A stretch of 57,875 nucleotides of DNA, taken from CAZXCK01 sp964639225. GTDB taxonomy: Bacteria; Chloroflexota; Anaerolineae; Aggregatilineales; Phototrophicaceae. The notes under the pieces are model-generated. The model made no database searches, was not told the DNA's origin, and saw only the letters and a list, made by a program, of their open reading frames with translations. The stretch spans positions 1-57,875 of the forward strand of contig CAZXCK010000015.1 in assembly GCA_964639225.1 (NCBI GenBank), read 5' to 3'. The translations under genes were made by a program, and so were the position numbers. Below, piece by piece: positions 7,011 to 15,352 of this stretch (positions within the stretch are counted from its first letter, which is position 1; every line of letters starts with the position of its first letter).

Positions 7011-10000
7011 ATGACTGACGATTTCGATAAATGGCGGCCAGAAGAAGAACCCGACGAGGACGATTCCAACGAGGATTTCGACCCCGACTGGCAGCGCGAC
7101 GATGACGACGACAAGCGGCCCGACGAGGACCGTCTGGGGCTGACGGGCGAGCTTTCCTGGCAGCATAGCGCCGGGACAGGTGACGACTCCCAGCCCGATG
7201 ACGACGAGTCACAGTTCGACTGGCAGCAGGACGAGACCGACGAAACGCAGCGGTCGAGCGGGCTGGGACTCACCGGTATGCTGAACTGGCAGTCATCCAG
7301 CGGCGACGATTCGCCGCGCGATCTGCCGTTTACCGACGATCTGCCGGACTGGCTGGACGACACGCGGGCCAGCGATGCGCCAGCCGGAGAACCCACGCCC
7401 ACCGGCGACCTGCCCGACTGGCTCCAGGACGCCGACAGTGACCAACCGCCCGCCGCTGCGCCCGCAGACGACGACCAACCACCCACGACGGGCGCGCTCC
7501 CCGACTGGCTGCAGGACATCGAACCGGAACCACCGGAACCGCCCGCCGCCGAGGAACCCGCGTCCACTGGCGACGATTCGCCGCGCGATCTGCCGGATTG
7601 GTTGCAGGACGACGAACCACCCGCTGACATCCCCGCAGACGATGACGAATCACCCATGACGGGCGCGCTCCCCGACTGGCTGCAGGACATCGAACCCGAA
7701 CAGCCCGAACCACCTGCCACCGAGGAACCCGCGCCCACCGGCGACCTGCCCGACTGGCTCCAGGGCGCCGAGCCTGAAGACGAGGACGAACTCGAAGACC
7801 TGTTCGGCGAGGACGCTCACGCCATCGACAGCCTGCTGTTTGGTGATGACGACGAAGAAGCCGACGACGAACCACAGCCCGCCGCCACCTTTGACGTGCG
7901 CTTCGACGAGGACGACTTCGGCGAGGTGGACGACGCCCCGGACGACTTTGATCTGCTGGTGCAGATGTCGCAGACCGAAGGCGACAAGCTGGACGAACTG
8001 CTGCCGGAAGATGACGAGTTCGATCTGCTGGCCGAACTGAGCGACGACGACGGCGACGATTTTGATCTGCTGGGGGAACTCAACCAGACCGACGAGCCGC
8101 CCGCCAGTGACTCGCCAGCCGTCGAGATGGTGGACAACGATTTCGACTTCCTCGATGACGACGATGCCAGCTCCGACGAATTCGCCGACGAACTCGACCG
8201 GCTGCTGGCGGCAGCGGACGCCGAAGCCGCCACATCCGCCGCGCCCGATCTGGAACCGTTCGACGATGACACGTTCGGCCCTGCTTCGTTTGCTGAAGAT
8301 GACGAACTGGCCCCCGGCGATGCCCCGCCGGACTGGTTCACGCAGGCCGCCGCGCCCGCTGAACCCGAAGTCGAGCCGGACTGGCTCGACGACCTGCCCG
8401 AAGTACCGGACGAAACCACCGCCGAACACCCCACGATGGCCGCAGAAACGTCCCAACCCGCCGCGCCGCGCGCGGTGGATGACCTTGATGAATATCTCGC
8501 CAGCCTGGGCGGTCAGGGCGCGCTGACCCTGCCCGAAGAACACGACCTGACAGTATACGGCGAAGACATCGACCTCGACGCCCTGTTCGACGAGGTGAAG
8601 CAGGACAGCGAACCGTCACAGCCCAAAGAACGCCCGGACGTTGGGCTGAGTCCCGACGCCCCGGAATGGCTGGCCGACATGTCGAAGATGAGCACCGGCG
8701 AACAGTCGGCAGCGGCCATTGTGCGCCGCCGCCCGGATCGCCCCATGGACGAGCTGCCGGAGTCGCTGCGCGCCCTGCACGAACGGGGCCTGCAGCTCCC
8801 CGGCGACCGTACCGACGTCACACCCGGCACACCGGCGCTGGAAGGCGTCTCCGGGACGCTGCCGCCGGTGATCTTCGAGCCGGGTCCGGCCTCGGTTATG
8901 GCCGCGCTGGAACTCAGCGAGGACCAGCAGGCCCGCGTCGATCTACTGCGGTCGCTGGCGGGCAGCGCCAGCACCACCGGTGCCGTGCCCGATCGCCAGG
9001 TCCAGCGGCGCCGCGTGCCATTGGAGCGGATCGTTATCGCCGTGCTGCTGCTGCTGGCTATGCTGCTGCCCTTCGGCGGCTGGCTGCAATTCGGCGCGCT
9101 GCCGCCCAACACCTTCGCCGGCGACTCGCGCCAGGCGGCCTTTTATGCCGCTGTCGATGCGCTCAACCCCGGCGACCGGCTGCTGCTGGCCGTCGAATAC
9201 GGGCCAACCGGCGCCGCCGAACTCGACGAGGCCGCTATCGCCGTGCTGCGCCACGCCATCGGACGCGGCGCGCTGCCGGTGATCGTCGGCGGCAACCCGG
9301 TCGGGCTGCTGCACGCGCACAACGTCGCCGGCGAGGTCGCCGCCGCCAACGACCTGGAGCGAGGCCAAGATTACATCGTGGGCCGCTATCTGGTGGGCGA
9401 CGCGGTGGGCCTGCGCAACTTCGGCGATAACATCGAGCGGCTGACGACCACCGACCTGTTCGGCGAGCCGACCGGTCTGGACCTGCGCGAATTGGACGAT
9501 TTCGCGCTGGTGGTGGTCATCGCCGAGCGTGCCGACCGCCTGCGCGCCTGGGCAGAGCAGGTCGCGCCGCAGTTGAACGCGCCGCTGCTGGCCGTCACCG
9601 GGGCCGGGGCCGCGCCGCTCTCCGAGCCGTACATCGCCGCTGGCGACACCGCCGCCGGGATGCTGGTGGGCTACCGCGACGGCTACACCTATAACCAGAT
9701 GCTCGACCGCCAGATGGGGTTGTTTGTGCCGACAGCCACCCCCACGCCGACCGAGACGCCGACGCCAACCGAAACGCCGACAGCGACCGTCACCAACACG
9801 CTGGAACCGGGCGCGCTGCCACCGCCGACCAGCACACCAGCGCCAACCGACACACCGACGGACACCGCCACGCCAAAACCGAGCGAGACGCCGCTGCCGA
9901 CGGCCACGCCGACCGATACCGCCACGCCGACGGCGACATCGACCAGCACGCCAACGCCGACGCCCACACCGGAGCCGGTGACGCTGGGAACGGTCATCGC

Positions 10001-10466
10001 CGACAGCCGCGTGAACGTGCGCAGCGGTCCCAGCACCAACGCGGGTGCTGTCGCCTCACTGGGACCAGGCGAACAGGTCATCGTCCTGGGAACCAACGAC
10101 GACGAGAGCTGGTTCGAGATCGTCCTGCCGGACGGCGGGACGGGCTGGGTGGCCGCTTTCCTGATCGAGACGCAGATCATCACCGACCCGGCCACGCTCA
10201 CGCCGCAGCCGGAAGCGCGCCGCGCCGAAACCCTGAGCCGTCGCATCCCGGCAGCGAGCGACAAGCTGCGCCAGGATGAGCCGGAGCTGACGCCCGAAGT
10301 CACCGCCGAGCCGGGCGAATTGGTGGCGGTCGTCGCGCCGCCGCGCGAGCGCCAGGACGAACGCTGGTACAGCATGACGGCGGGCATTGTGATTATTGTG
10401 CTGGTCATCGCCATTGGCAACGTCATCAGTCTGCTGCGGGCGCTGGGCCGCCGCCGTAACCGCTGA
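7011..10466 (+). CDS. Giant acidic membrane protein with PDWL repeats and SH3 domain
   Basis: Encodes 1151 residues from ATG 7011 (a GTG at 7005 is possible). Layout: residues 1 to about 560 are a strongly acidic low-complexity region with repeats of DLPDWLQD/ALPDWLQD spaced by 29 residues, plus several FDLL-type motifs; a transmembrane helix lies at about 672-690; a mixed alpha/beta extracytoplasmic domain at about 700-895; a Thr/Pro-rich linker (TPTPTETPTPT type) at about 905-990; a bacterial SH3 domain at about 990-1055 with the signature VNVRSGPS; and a last helix near 1120-1143 followed by RRRNR. The SH3 domain likely binds cell wall or protein outside, while the acidic tail probably lies in the cytosol. 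This is the central scaffold of the cluster. Confidence 0.82.
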   Translation: MTDDFDKWRPEEEPDEDDSNEDFDPDWQRDDDDDKRPDEDRLGLTGELSWQHSAGTGDDSQPDDDESQFDWQQDETDETQRSSGLGLTGMLNWQSSSGDDSPRDLPFTDDLPDWLDDTRASDAPAGEPTPTGDLPDWLQDADSDQPPAAAPADDDQPPTTGALPDWLQDIEPEPPEPPAAEEPASTGDDSPRDLPDWLQDDEPPADIPADDDESPMTGALPDWLQDIEPEQPEPPATEEPAPTGDLPDWLQGAEPEDEDELEDLFGEDAHAIDSLLFGDDDEEADDEPQPAATFDVRFDEDDFGEVDDAPDDFDLLVQMSQTEGDKLDELLPEDDEFDLLAELSDDDGDDFDLLGELNQTDEPPASDSPAVEMVDNDFDFLDDDDASSDEFADELDRLLAAADAEAATSAAPDLEPFDDDTFGPASFAEDDELAPGDAPPDWFTQAAAPAEPEVEPDWLDDLPEVPDETTAEHPTMAAETSQPAAPRAVDDLDEYLASLGGQGALTLPEEHDLTVYGEDIDLDALFDEVKQDSEPSQPKERPDVGLSPDAPEWLADMSKMSTGEQSAAAIVRRRPDRPMDELPESLRALHERGLQLPGDRTDVTPGTPALEGVSGTLPPVIFEPGPASVMAALELSEDQQARVDLLRSLAGSASTTGAVPDRQVQRRRVPLERIVIAVLLLLAMLLPFGGWLQFGALPPNTFAGDSRQAAFYAAVDALNPGDRLLLAVEYGPTGAAELDEAAIAVLRHAIGRGALPVIVGGNPVGLLHAHNVAGEVAAANDLERGQDYIVGRYLVGDAVGLRNFGDNIERLTTTDLFGEPTGLDLRELDDFALVVVIAERADRLRAWAEQVAPQLNAPLLAVTGAGAAPLSEPYIAAGDTAAGMLVGYRDGYTYNQMLDRQMGLFVPTATPTPTETPTPTETPTATVTNTLEPGALPPPTSTPAPTDTPTDTATPKPSETPLPTATPTDTATPTATSTSTPTPTPTPEPVTLGTVIADSRVNVRSGPSTNAGAVASLGPGEQVIVLGTNDDESWFEIVLPDGGTGWVAAFLIETQIITDPATLTPQPEARRAETLSRRIPAASDKLRQDEPELTPEVTAEPGELVAVVAPPRERQDERWYSMTAGIVIIVLVIAIGNVISLLRALGRRRNR

Positions 10467-10483
10467 GAAAGGATCGGCCTCAC

Positions 10484-11116
10484 ATGGAAGAAATCGGCCT
10501 CTGGGCAGGCTTCATCCTCACGCTGATGGTGTTCAGCTACCTGCTGGGCGATAACTTCCTGTACCGGCTGGCGGTGTACGCTTTCGTCGGCCTGACAGCG
10601 GGATACATCGCCATCGTCACCGTCGAGAGCGTGCTGCTGCCCTGGTTCGACCGTACCGTACTCAGCGATGAGCCGCTGGCGATTGGCCTGGGCCTGCTGC
10701 CGGTGCTGGCCGGACTGCTGCTGTTGTTCAAGTCGTCGGCACCGCTGGCCAGGCTGGGCAACCTGGGCATCGCCTTTGTTATCGGCGTGGGGACGGCGGT
10801 GGCGCTGGTCGGCGCGCTGACCGGCACGCTCCTGCCACTGTCGGCGGCGACGATCCAGGCGGGCGAGGGCGACACCCTCAACGCCGTGCTGATCTTTATC
10901 GGCGTCGCCAGTTCATTGATCTATTTCCAATACGTCGCCCGGCGCCGCCCCGATGGCACAGTGCGCCGGGGCCGGTTGGTCGGCGCGATTAGCTGGGTGG
11001 GACAGGGTTTTATCGTGGTGACGCTGGGCGCGCTGTACGCCGCCGCCATTCTGACCAGCCTCACCATTTTCAGCGAGCGCCTGGCCTTTGTGCTGGAGCG
11101 GGTTCTGGGAGGTTAG
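10484..11116 (+). CDS. Polytopic membrane protein of envelope cluster
   Basis: Encodes 210 residues, ATG at 10484 after an AAGGA site. About six hydrophobic helices (near residues 6-24, 28-50, 62-80, 86-112, 124-142 and 165-192) with few charges. No motif for a known transporter. The stop lies 2 bases before the start codon of the GlmL-like gene, which strongly suggests coupled expression. Together with the earlier polytopic protein it probably forms the membrane part of the same assembly. Confidence 0.7.
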   Translation: MEEIGLWAGFILTLMVFSYLLGDNFLYRLAVYAFVGLTAGYIAIVTVESVLLPWFDRTVLSDEPLAIGLGLLPVLAGLLLLFKSSAPLARLGNLGIAFVIGVGTAVALVGALTGTLLPLSAATIQAGEGDTLNAVLIFIGVASSLIYFQYVARRRPDGTVRRGRLVGAISWVGQGFIVVTLGALYAAAILTSLTIFSERLAFVLERVLGG

Positions 11117-11117
11117 C

Positions 11118-13064
11118 ATGGTGGATCAGTACGGAAGCTCGCTGCTGGCGGTCGATTTTGGCAGCGTGCGCACGCGGGCGGTGCTCATTGATGCGGTGGA
11201 CGGCGTCTACCGCCTGGTCGCCCGTGCCGACAGCCGCACCACCGACGGCTTCCCGGTCAACGACCTGATGGTAGCCTTTGAACGGGTCACGCGCCAGCTC
11301 AACCAGACGACCAATCGCCGCTTCACCGCCGATTCCGGCCTGCTCATCATGCCGGAACAAAGCGACCGCAGCGGCGTCGATCATTTTGTGCTGACGGCCA
11401 GCATCGGGCGACCGCTGCGCGCCGTACTGGTGGGGCTGGTCCCGGAAGTGAGCGTCGCCAGCGCCCTGCGCGCCGCCGCCGGCACCTATATCGAGGTCGC
11501 GGGCGTCCTCAGCCTGGATGATGCCCTGGACGACGAAGCGCGTCTCAACCTGATTCAGACATGCTCGCCGGACGTGATACTGATCGCCGGTGGCACCGAG
11601 GATGGCGCCCGGCAGGCCGTGCTGCGCCAGGCCGAGACCGTGCAGATGGCGGTCGCCCTCATGCCGGAGCAGCGCCGCCCGCTGATCGTCTATTCGGGCA
11701 ACAGCGCCCTGGCCAGCGCCATGCACGACCTCTTCGACGGGGTGGCCGTGCTGCTGGTAGCCGGTAACGTGCGCCCCTCACTGGAGCGCGAAAACCTGGA
11801 TGCGGCGCGGGCACAGCTTGCGCGGGCCTTTGACCGCTACAAAGAACGCCAGCACCAGAGCCTGGCGACCATCGCCGCCATGAGCAGCGGCGGTCTGCTG
11901 CCCTCGGCACAGAGCCATATCATCCTGGCCGAGTACCTGGGCCGCGTGCTGAACGGCAGCGCGATGGTGCTGGATGTCGGCAGCTCGACGGCGACGCTGG
12001 CCTACCACGACGGCAACCGCTCGGTGAGCAGCATTCGCACCGACCTGGGTCTGGGTCACAGCGCACCGGCGCTCTTGGAGACAACCGGAGTCGCGGCGCT
12101 GCGCGAGTGGCTGCCCTTCGAGTGCAGCGCCAGCCGCCTCAAAAACTACGTACTCAACAAATCCCTGCGCCCGGCGACCATCCCGGCCACCATCGATGAC
12201 CTGTACATCGAGCACGCGCTGCTGACGTGCGGCGTGCGCGCCATGCTGGCCCAGGCCAACCCGGAATGGGAGACGATCGCACCGCAGCCGGAAGTGCTGA
12301 TTGTGGCCGGAGCAGCCCTCACCGGCACGGGCAATCCCGGCTACGACGCGCTGCTGGCGCTCAACGCGGTGCAGCCAGCGGGTGTCACCGTCCTCAAATC
12401 CGATCCTTACGGGCTGGTGCCCGCGCTGGGCGCTGTCGCTGGCAGCTATCCGGAGATCGGCGTGCAGCTCATCGACGAGGAAAACCTGGTGCCACTGGGG
12501 ACGTGCTTCAGCGTGAGCGGCCAGCCGCGCCAGGATCGGGTGGCGGTGCGCGTTAAAATCACGCTGGCCAGCGGCGAGGTCAGACAGGCGACGGTCGACG
12601 GCGGCCATCTGTGGACGTTCCCACTGCCCGCCGACCAGAATGCCCGCGTCAGCATTCGCTGCGCGCGCGGCCTGAAGATCGGCGGAAAATCGCGGCTGAA
12701 GCTGACAATCAGCGGCGGCGCGGTGGGTCTCATCATCGACGCGCGCGGGCGTCCGCTGCTGACAGGCGCCGACGCCGAGACACGCTCGCGCCGTCTGCCG
12801 TTGTGGGTGGGCGAGATGACCGGCACCACGCCCATCAGCATTCCGCCGTCATGGCTGGAACCCATCGCCGAGCCGGACGACTCCGGCCAGGAAGCAGAGC
12901 CGGCACGCAAGCGCAAAGACCGCGACGCCGACAAAAAGAAAAAGAAAGACCGCAAATCGAAGAAAAATGAACCAGCGGCGGGATCGCCCTTCTCCGACGA
13001 CGAACTCGACGAACTGCTGGACGATGACGACGAACTGAAAGAGCTGCGCAATGTACTATCCTGA
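11118..13064 (+). CDS. GlmL/MutL-like ASKHA (actin-fold) protein
   Basis: Encodes 648 residues; ATG 11118 follows GGGAGG. The N-terminus has a phosphate-1 motif (AVDFGSVRTRAVLID, about residues 10-24), a central VILIAGG-TEDGARQAV segment, and a second phosphate motif (MVLDVGSSTATLAYHDG, near residue 283). These match the glutamate mutase L family of ASKHA ATPases. After about residue 470 comes a beta-rich part and then a Lys-rich stretch and a very acidic end (DDELDELLDDDDELKEL). No cobalamin-binding mutase subunit occurs in the window, so a role in B12 enzymes is doubtful. Its position among membrane proteins suggests an ATP-driven or PilM-like docking role. Confidence 0.8.
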   Translation: MVDQYGSSLLAVDFGSVRTRAVLIDAVDGVYRLVARADSRTTDGFPVNDLMVAFERVTRQLNQTTNRRFTADSGLLIMPEQSDRSGVDHFVLTASIGRPLRAVLVGLVPEVSVASALRAAAGTYIEVAGVLSLDDALDDEARLNLIQTCSPDVILIAGGTEDGARQAVLRQAETVQMAVALMPEQRRPLIVYSGNSALASAMHDLFDGVAVLLVAGNVRPSLERENLDAARAQLARAFDRYKERQHQSLATIAAMSSGGLLPSAQSHIILAEYLGRVLNGSAMVLDVGSSTATLAYHDGNRSVSSIRTDLGLGHSAPALLETTGVAALREWLPFECSASRLKNYVLNKSLRPATIPATIDDLYIEHALLTCGVRAMLAQANPEWETIAPQPEVLIVAGAALTGTGNPGYDALLALNAVQPAGVTVLKSDPYGLVPALGAVAGSYPEIGVQLIDEENLVPLGTCFSVSGQPRQDRVAVRVKITLASGEVRQATVDGGHLWTFPLPADQNARVSIRCARGLKIGGKSRLKLTISGGAVGLIIDARGRPLLTGADAETRSRRLPLWVGEMTGTTPISIPPSWLEPIAEPDDSGQEAEPARKRKDRDADKKKKKDRKSKKNEPAAGSPFSDDELDELLDDDDELKELRNVLS

Positions 13065-14133
13065 CCAGCGTTACGCCTCGCCGCTGACGATCATCCGGCG
13101 CGAGTGTCGCCTGCCGGAAGAGGCCAGCGGCAGTGTCAAACTGAAAGTCAGCGCCGGTGAACGGGTAGACGTGCGCGATATCGTCGCCACCGGGTCGCGG
13201 CCCGCGCCCTACATTATCATCGAAGCGGCGCGCTTTTTCGGCCTGCGCCGCCCACAGGACCTGGACAAACTGGTGCGCATGAACCTGGGCGACCGCGTGG
13301 AGGCCGGGCAGGTTATCGCCGGTAAAAGCCTGACTCGTGGCAAGCGGCTCCTCAGCCCGGTGACCGGCTACATCGCCTATATTGGCGACGGGCGCATCAT
13401 CATGCAGGAGATGGCGGAGACGATTTCGCTGGAAGCCGGTGTACGCGGGCGGGTGGCCGCCATCGAGGAAGATCGCGGCGTCAGCATCGACGCGGTCGGC
13501 GCGCAGATTCAAGGCGTGTGGGGCAACGATCGCAGCGTCATCGCCACGCTGGAAATGATGCCGGAAGCAGGCATTCAGACGATTACCAGCAACTCACTGG
13601 AGACGCGCTTTTCCGGCGCCATGCTGGTGACCCGCAATCCATTAACAGCGGAGATGGTTCAGGTCATCGCCGAACAGGATTTCGCCGGGATCATCGCGCC
13701 CAGCATGGACGCAACCCTGCTGGAGGCTGTGCTGGCGCTGCGTGGAGCCGTCATATTGATCGACGGTTTTGGCGATATGCGCATGAGCGCGGCGGTCTAT
13801 AATTTGCTGGAGAGCTTTGCCGGGTATCAGGTGACGGTGGACGCTAACCAGCCAAATCGCTGGGAAAGCCGTTACCCGGAAGTCATCATCAACCTGCCAG
13901 CCAACACCGAAGAACGACCGTCACGCCCCAGCGGACTGCTGGCGCTCCGGCCTGGCATGAGCGTCCGCGTGACCCGCGAACCGCACCTGGGCGCTACCGG
14001 TCGGGTGACCAAAATACCCAAAAATCCAACTCGACTGCCCAATGGCTTGCGCTTACCCTGCGCTCAGGTAGAATTAGTCATAGGGGAGACCGTCTTCGTC
14101 CCATTAGCCAACCTGGAACTGCTGGGACGCTAG
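13051..14133 (+). CDS. Partner protein of the GlmL-like ATPase
   Basis: Encodes 360 residues; its first 14 bases overlap the end of the GlmL-like gene, implying tight coupling. The N-terminal half (residues 15-125) reads like a barrel-sandwich or lipoyl-type fold: SAGERVDVRDIVATGS, LGDRVEAGQVIAGKS and SPVTGYIAYIGDG. The middle is alpha/beta, and the last 60 residues contain a KOW/SH3-like barrel (LRPGMSVRVTREPHLGATGRVTKIP). No signal peptide or membrane helix, so it is probably cytosolic. In Chloroflexota such genes often accompany GlmL-like ones by my recollection. Function unknown. Confidence 0.7.
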   Translation: MYYPDQRYASPLTIIRRECRLPEEASGSVKLKVSAGERVDVRDIVATGSRPAPYIIIEAARFFGLRRPQDLDKLVRMNLGDRVEAGQVIAGKSLTRGKRLLSPVTGYIAYIGDGRIIMQEMAETISLEAGVRGRVAAIEEDRGVSIDAVGAQIQGVWGNDRSVIATLEMMPEAGIQTITSNSLETRFSGAMLVTRNPLTAEMVQVIAEQDFAGIIAPSMDATLLEAVLALRGAVILIDGFGDMRMSAAVYNLLESFAGYQVTVDANQPNRWESRYPEVIINLPANTEERPSRPSGLLALRPGMSVRVTREPHLGATGRVTKIPKNPTRLPNGLRLPCAQVELVIGETVFVPLANLELLGR

Positions 14134-14173
14134 GCGTCCTGCGCTGGACCCTGCCGACAAGGAGAGATGCAGC

Positions 14174-15079
14174 ATGTCTAGAGATGATGAATTCGATTTT
14201 GACGACGATCTCTTCGGCGATGACGAAGACGAATCTGGTGATGACGGGTTGTTCGAGTTCGAGGACGACGAAACCATTGGTGACCTGGACAGCCTGGAAG
14301 ACTTCGACAACGCGGACGATGACGATCTGCTGATGGACGACGAAGAAGAAAGCACCGGCCCCAGTCGAACCTTTATCATTCTGGCGGTGGCGCTGATTAT
14401 TATTTTCATCGCTGGCCTGGGCTTTCTGTTCGTACTGCTCACCCGCGATACGGGACCATCCGAGTTTGAGATGACCGAAGAGGCGATTGTCGCGTTCAAC
14501 AACACCCAGCAGGCATTTCTGGAGTTGACCCAGACGCAGGCACCGCTGGACGCCATCGCCACCGAGACGCAGGTCGCCATCGACGCTGTGGCGAGCGAAA
14601 CCGCCGCCGTGCTGTCTACACAGGAAGCGGAGGAACTGGCTCTGGCGATGACCGCCGAGGCAGAAATTGCCGCCACGCAGACCGCCGAGTCTGCTGCCAC
14701 GCCCACGCCCAACGAGCTGGCGCTGCTGCAAACCCAGCAGGCCGAGAACCTGACGGCGACCGCCGACGCGCTGCTGCTGCCGGAGGAAACGCCCGATGTA
14801 CGGCCTCCGGTTACCGGTGCCGACGCCGCCCTGACGGCGACCGCCATCGCCGAGATTCTGCTGGCGGCGCCAGACGAAGAGGCCACGCCTACACAGGAAG
14901 CGGCTATCGGTGGGCCGGGCGATCCGGTAGCGACAGCTCCGCCGGTCGCCCTGCCAGACACAGGCGTATTCGACGATTTCAGCGGCAACCAACTGGGTCT
15001 GCTGATGCTGGCGATTGTCGGGCTGGTGGGTGTCATCTTCGGCGCGCGCCGCCTGAGAGCCACCAACAACCGGCGCTAG
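14174..15079 (+). CDS. Acidic membrane protein with LPDTG-type C-terminus
   Basis: Encodes 301 residues; ATG 14174 follows AAGGAGA. Residues 1-60 are almost all Asp/Glu with few hydrophobics, then a transmembrane helix (about 66-90), an Ala/Thr/Gln-rich coiled-coil-like stretch (about 100-225), a Thr/Pro linker, LPDTG at residues 260-264, a hydrophobic helix (about 273-290) and a final RRLRATNNRR. The last three elements are the order of a sortase sorting signal, though the first helix makes the topology unusual. It closes the cluster and is followed by a terminator. No sortase gene is in the window. Confidence 0.72.
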   Translation: MSRDDEFDFDDDLFGDDEDESGDDGLFEFEDDETIGDLDSLEDFDNADDDDLLMDDEEESTGPSRTFIILAVALIIIFIAGLGFLFVLLTRDTGPSEFEMTEEAIVAFNNTQQAFLELTQTQAPLDAIATETQVAIDAVASETAAVLSTQEAEELALAMTAEAEIAATQTAESAATPTPNELALLQTQQAENLTATADALLLPEETPDVRPPVTGADAALTATAIAEILLAAPDEEATPTQEAAIGGPGDPVATAPPVALPDTGVFDDFSGNQLGLLMLAIVGLVGVIFGARRLRATNNRR

Positions 15080-15116
15080 GACACTGTAAAGCGACAACTT
15101 AATCATAAGCTGCTTC

Positions 15117-15160
15117 GCGCCGCCTCGCCTGGTTCACCTGGGCGGGCGCGGCGCATTTTT
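15117..15160 (+). terminator. Terminator of the envelope cluster
   Basis: GCGCCGC (15117-15123) pairs with GCGGCGC (15148-15154), with an inner CGCC/GGCG stem, followed by ATTTTT. Confidence 0.85.
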
Positions 15161-15352
15161 GATTCATGAGGACGAAAGTCAGCATCATGCAGGCGACATT
15201 GTGCAATAATTTACTTTCTTCAAACGCACAATCTAGGCCAACTGCATTATACTTATAGTAATGACTTGTCTAGTTATACTATTGATAAAATTACGCAAAT
15301 ATATCAGGTTGTGTTTTTAGCACATTCAACGCAAGCTACAGGAGTCTTTTAC

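Noticed and set aside
7650..8543. Long minus-strand frame opposite the giant SH3 gene
   Set aside because: A by-product of the acidic repeat codons on the other strand; the plus-strand protein has clear domains.
9720..9990. Apparent tandem repeat or CRISPR-like array in the SH3 gene
   Set aside because: It is the coding of a Thr/Pro linker, with no equal spacers; no CRISPR array exists in the window.
12446..13051. Ser-rich minus-strand frame opposite the GlmL-like gene
   Set aside because: Composition mirrors the Asp/Glu and Lys codons of the plus strand; no ribosome site or motif.
11118..13064. Glutamate mutase reactivase
   Set aside because: The ASKHA family is supported, but no mutase or B12 gene is close; the name was not used as a function.
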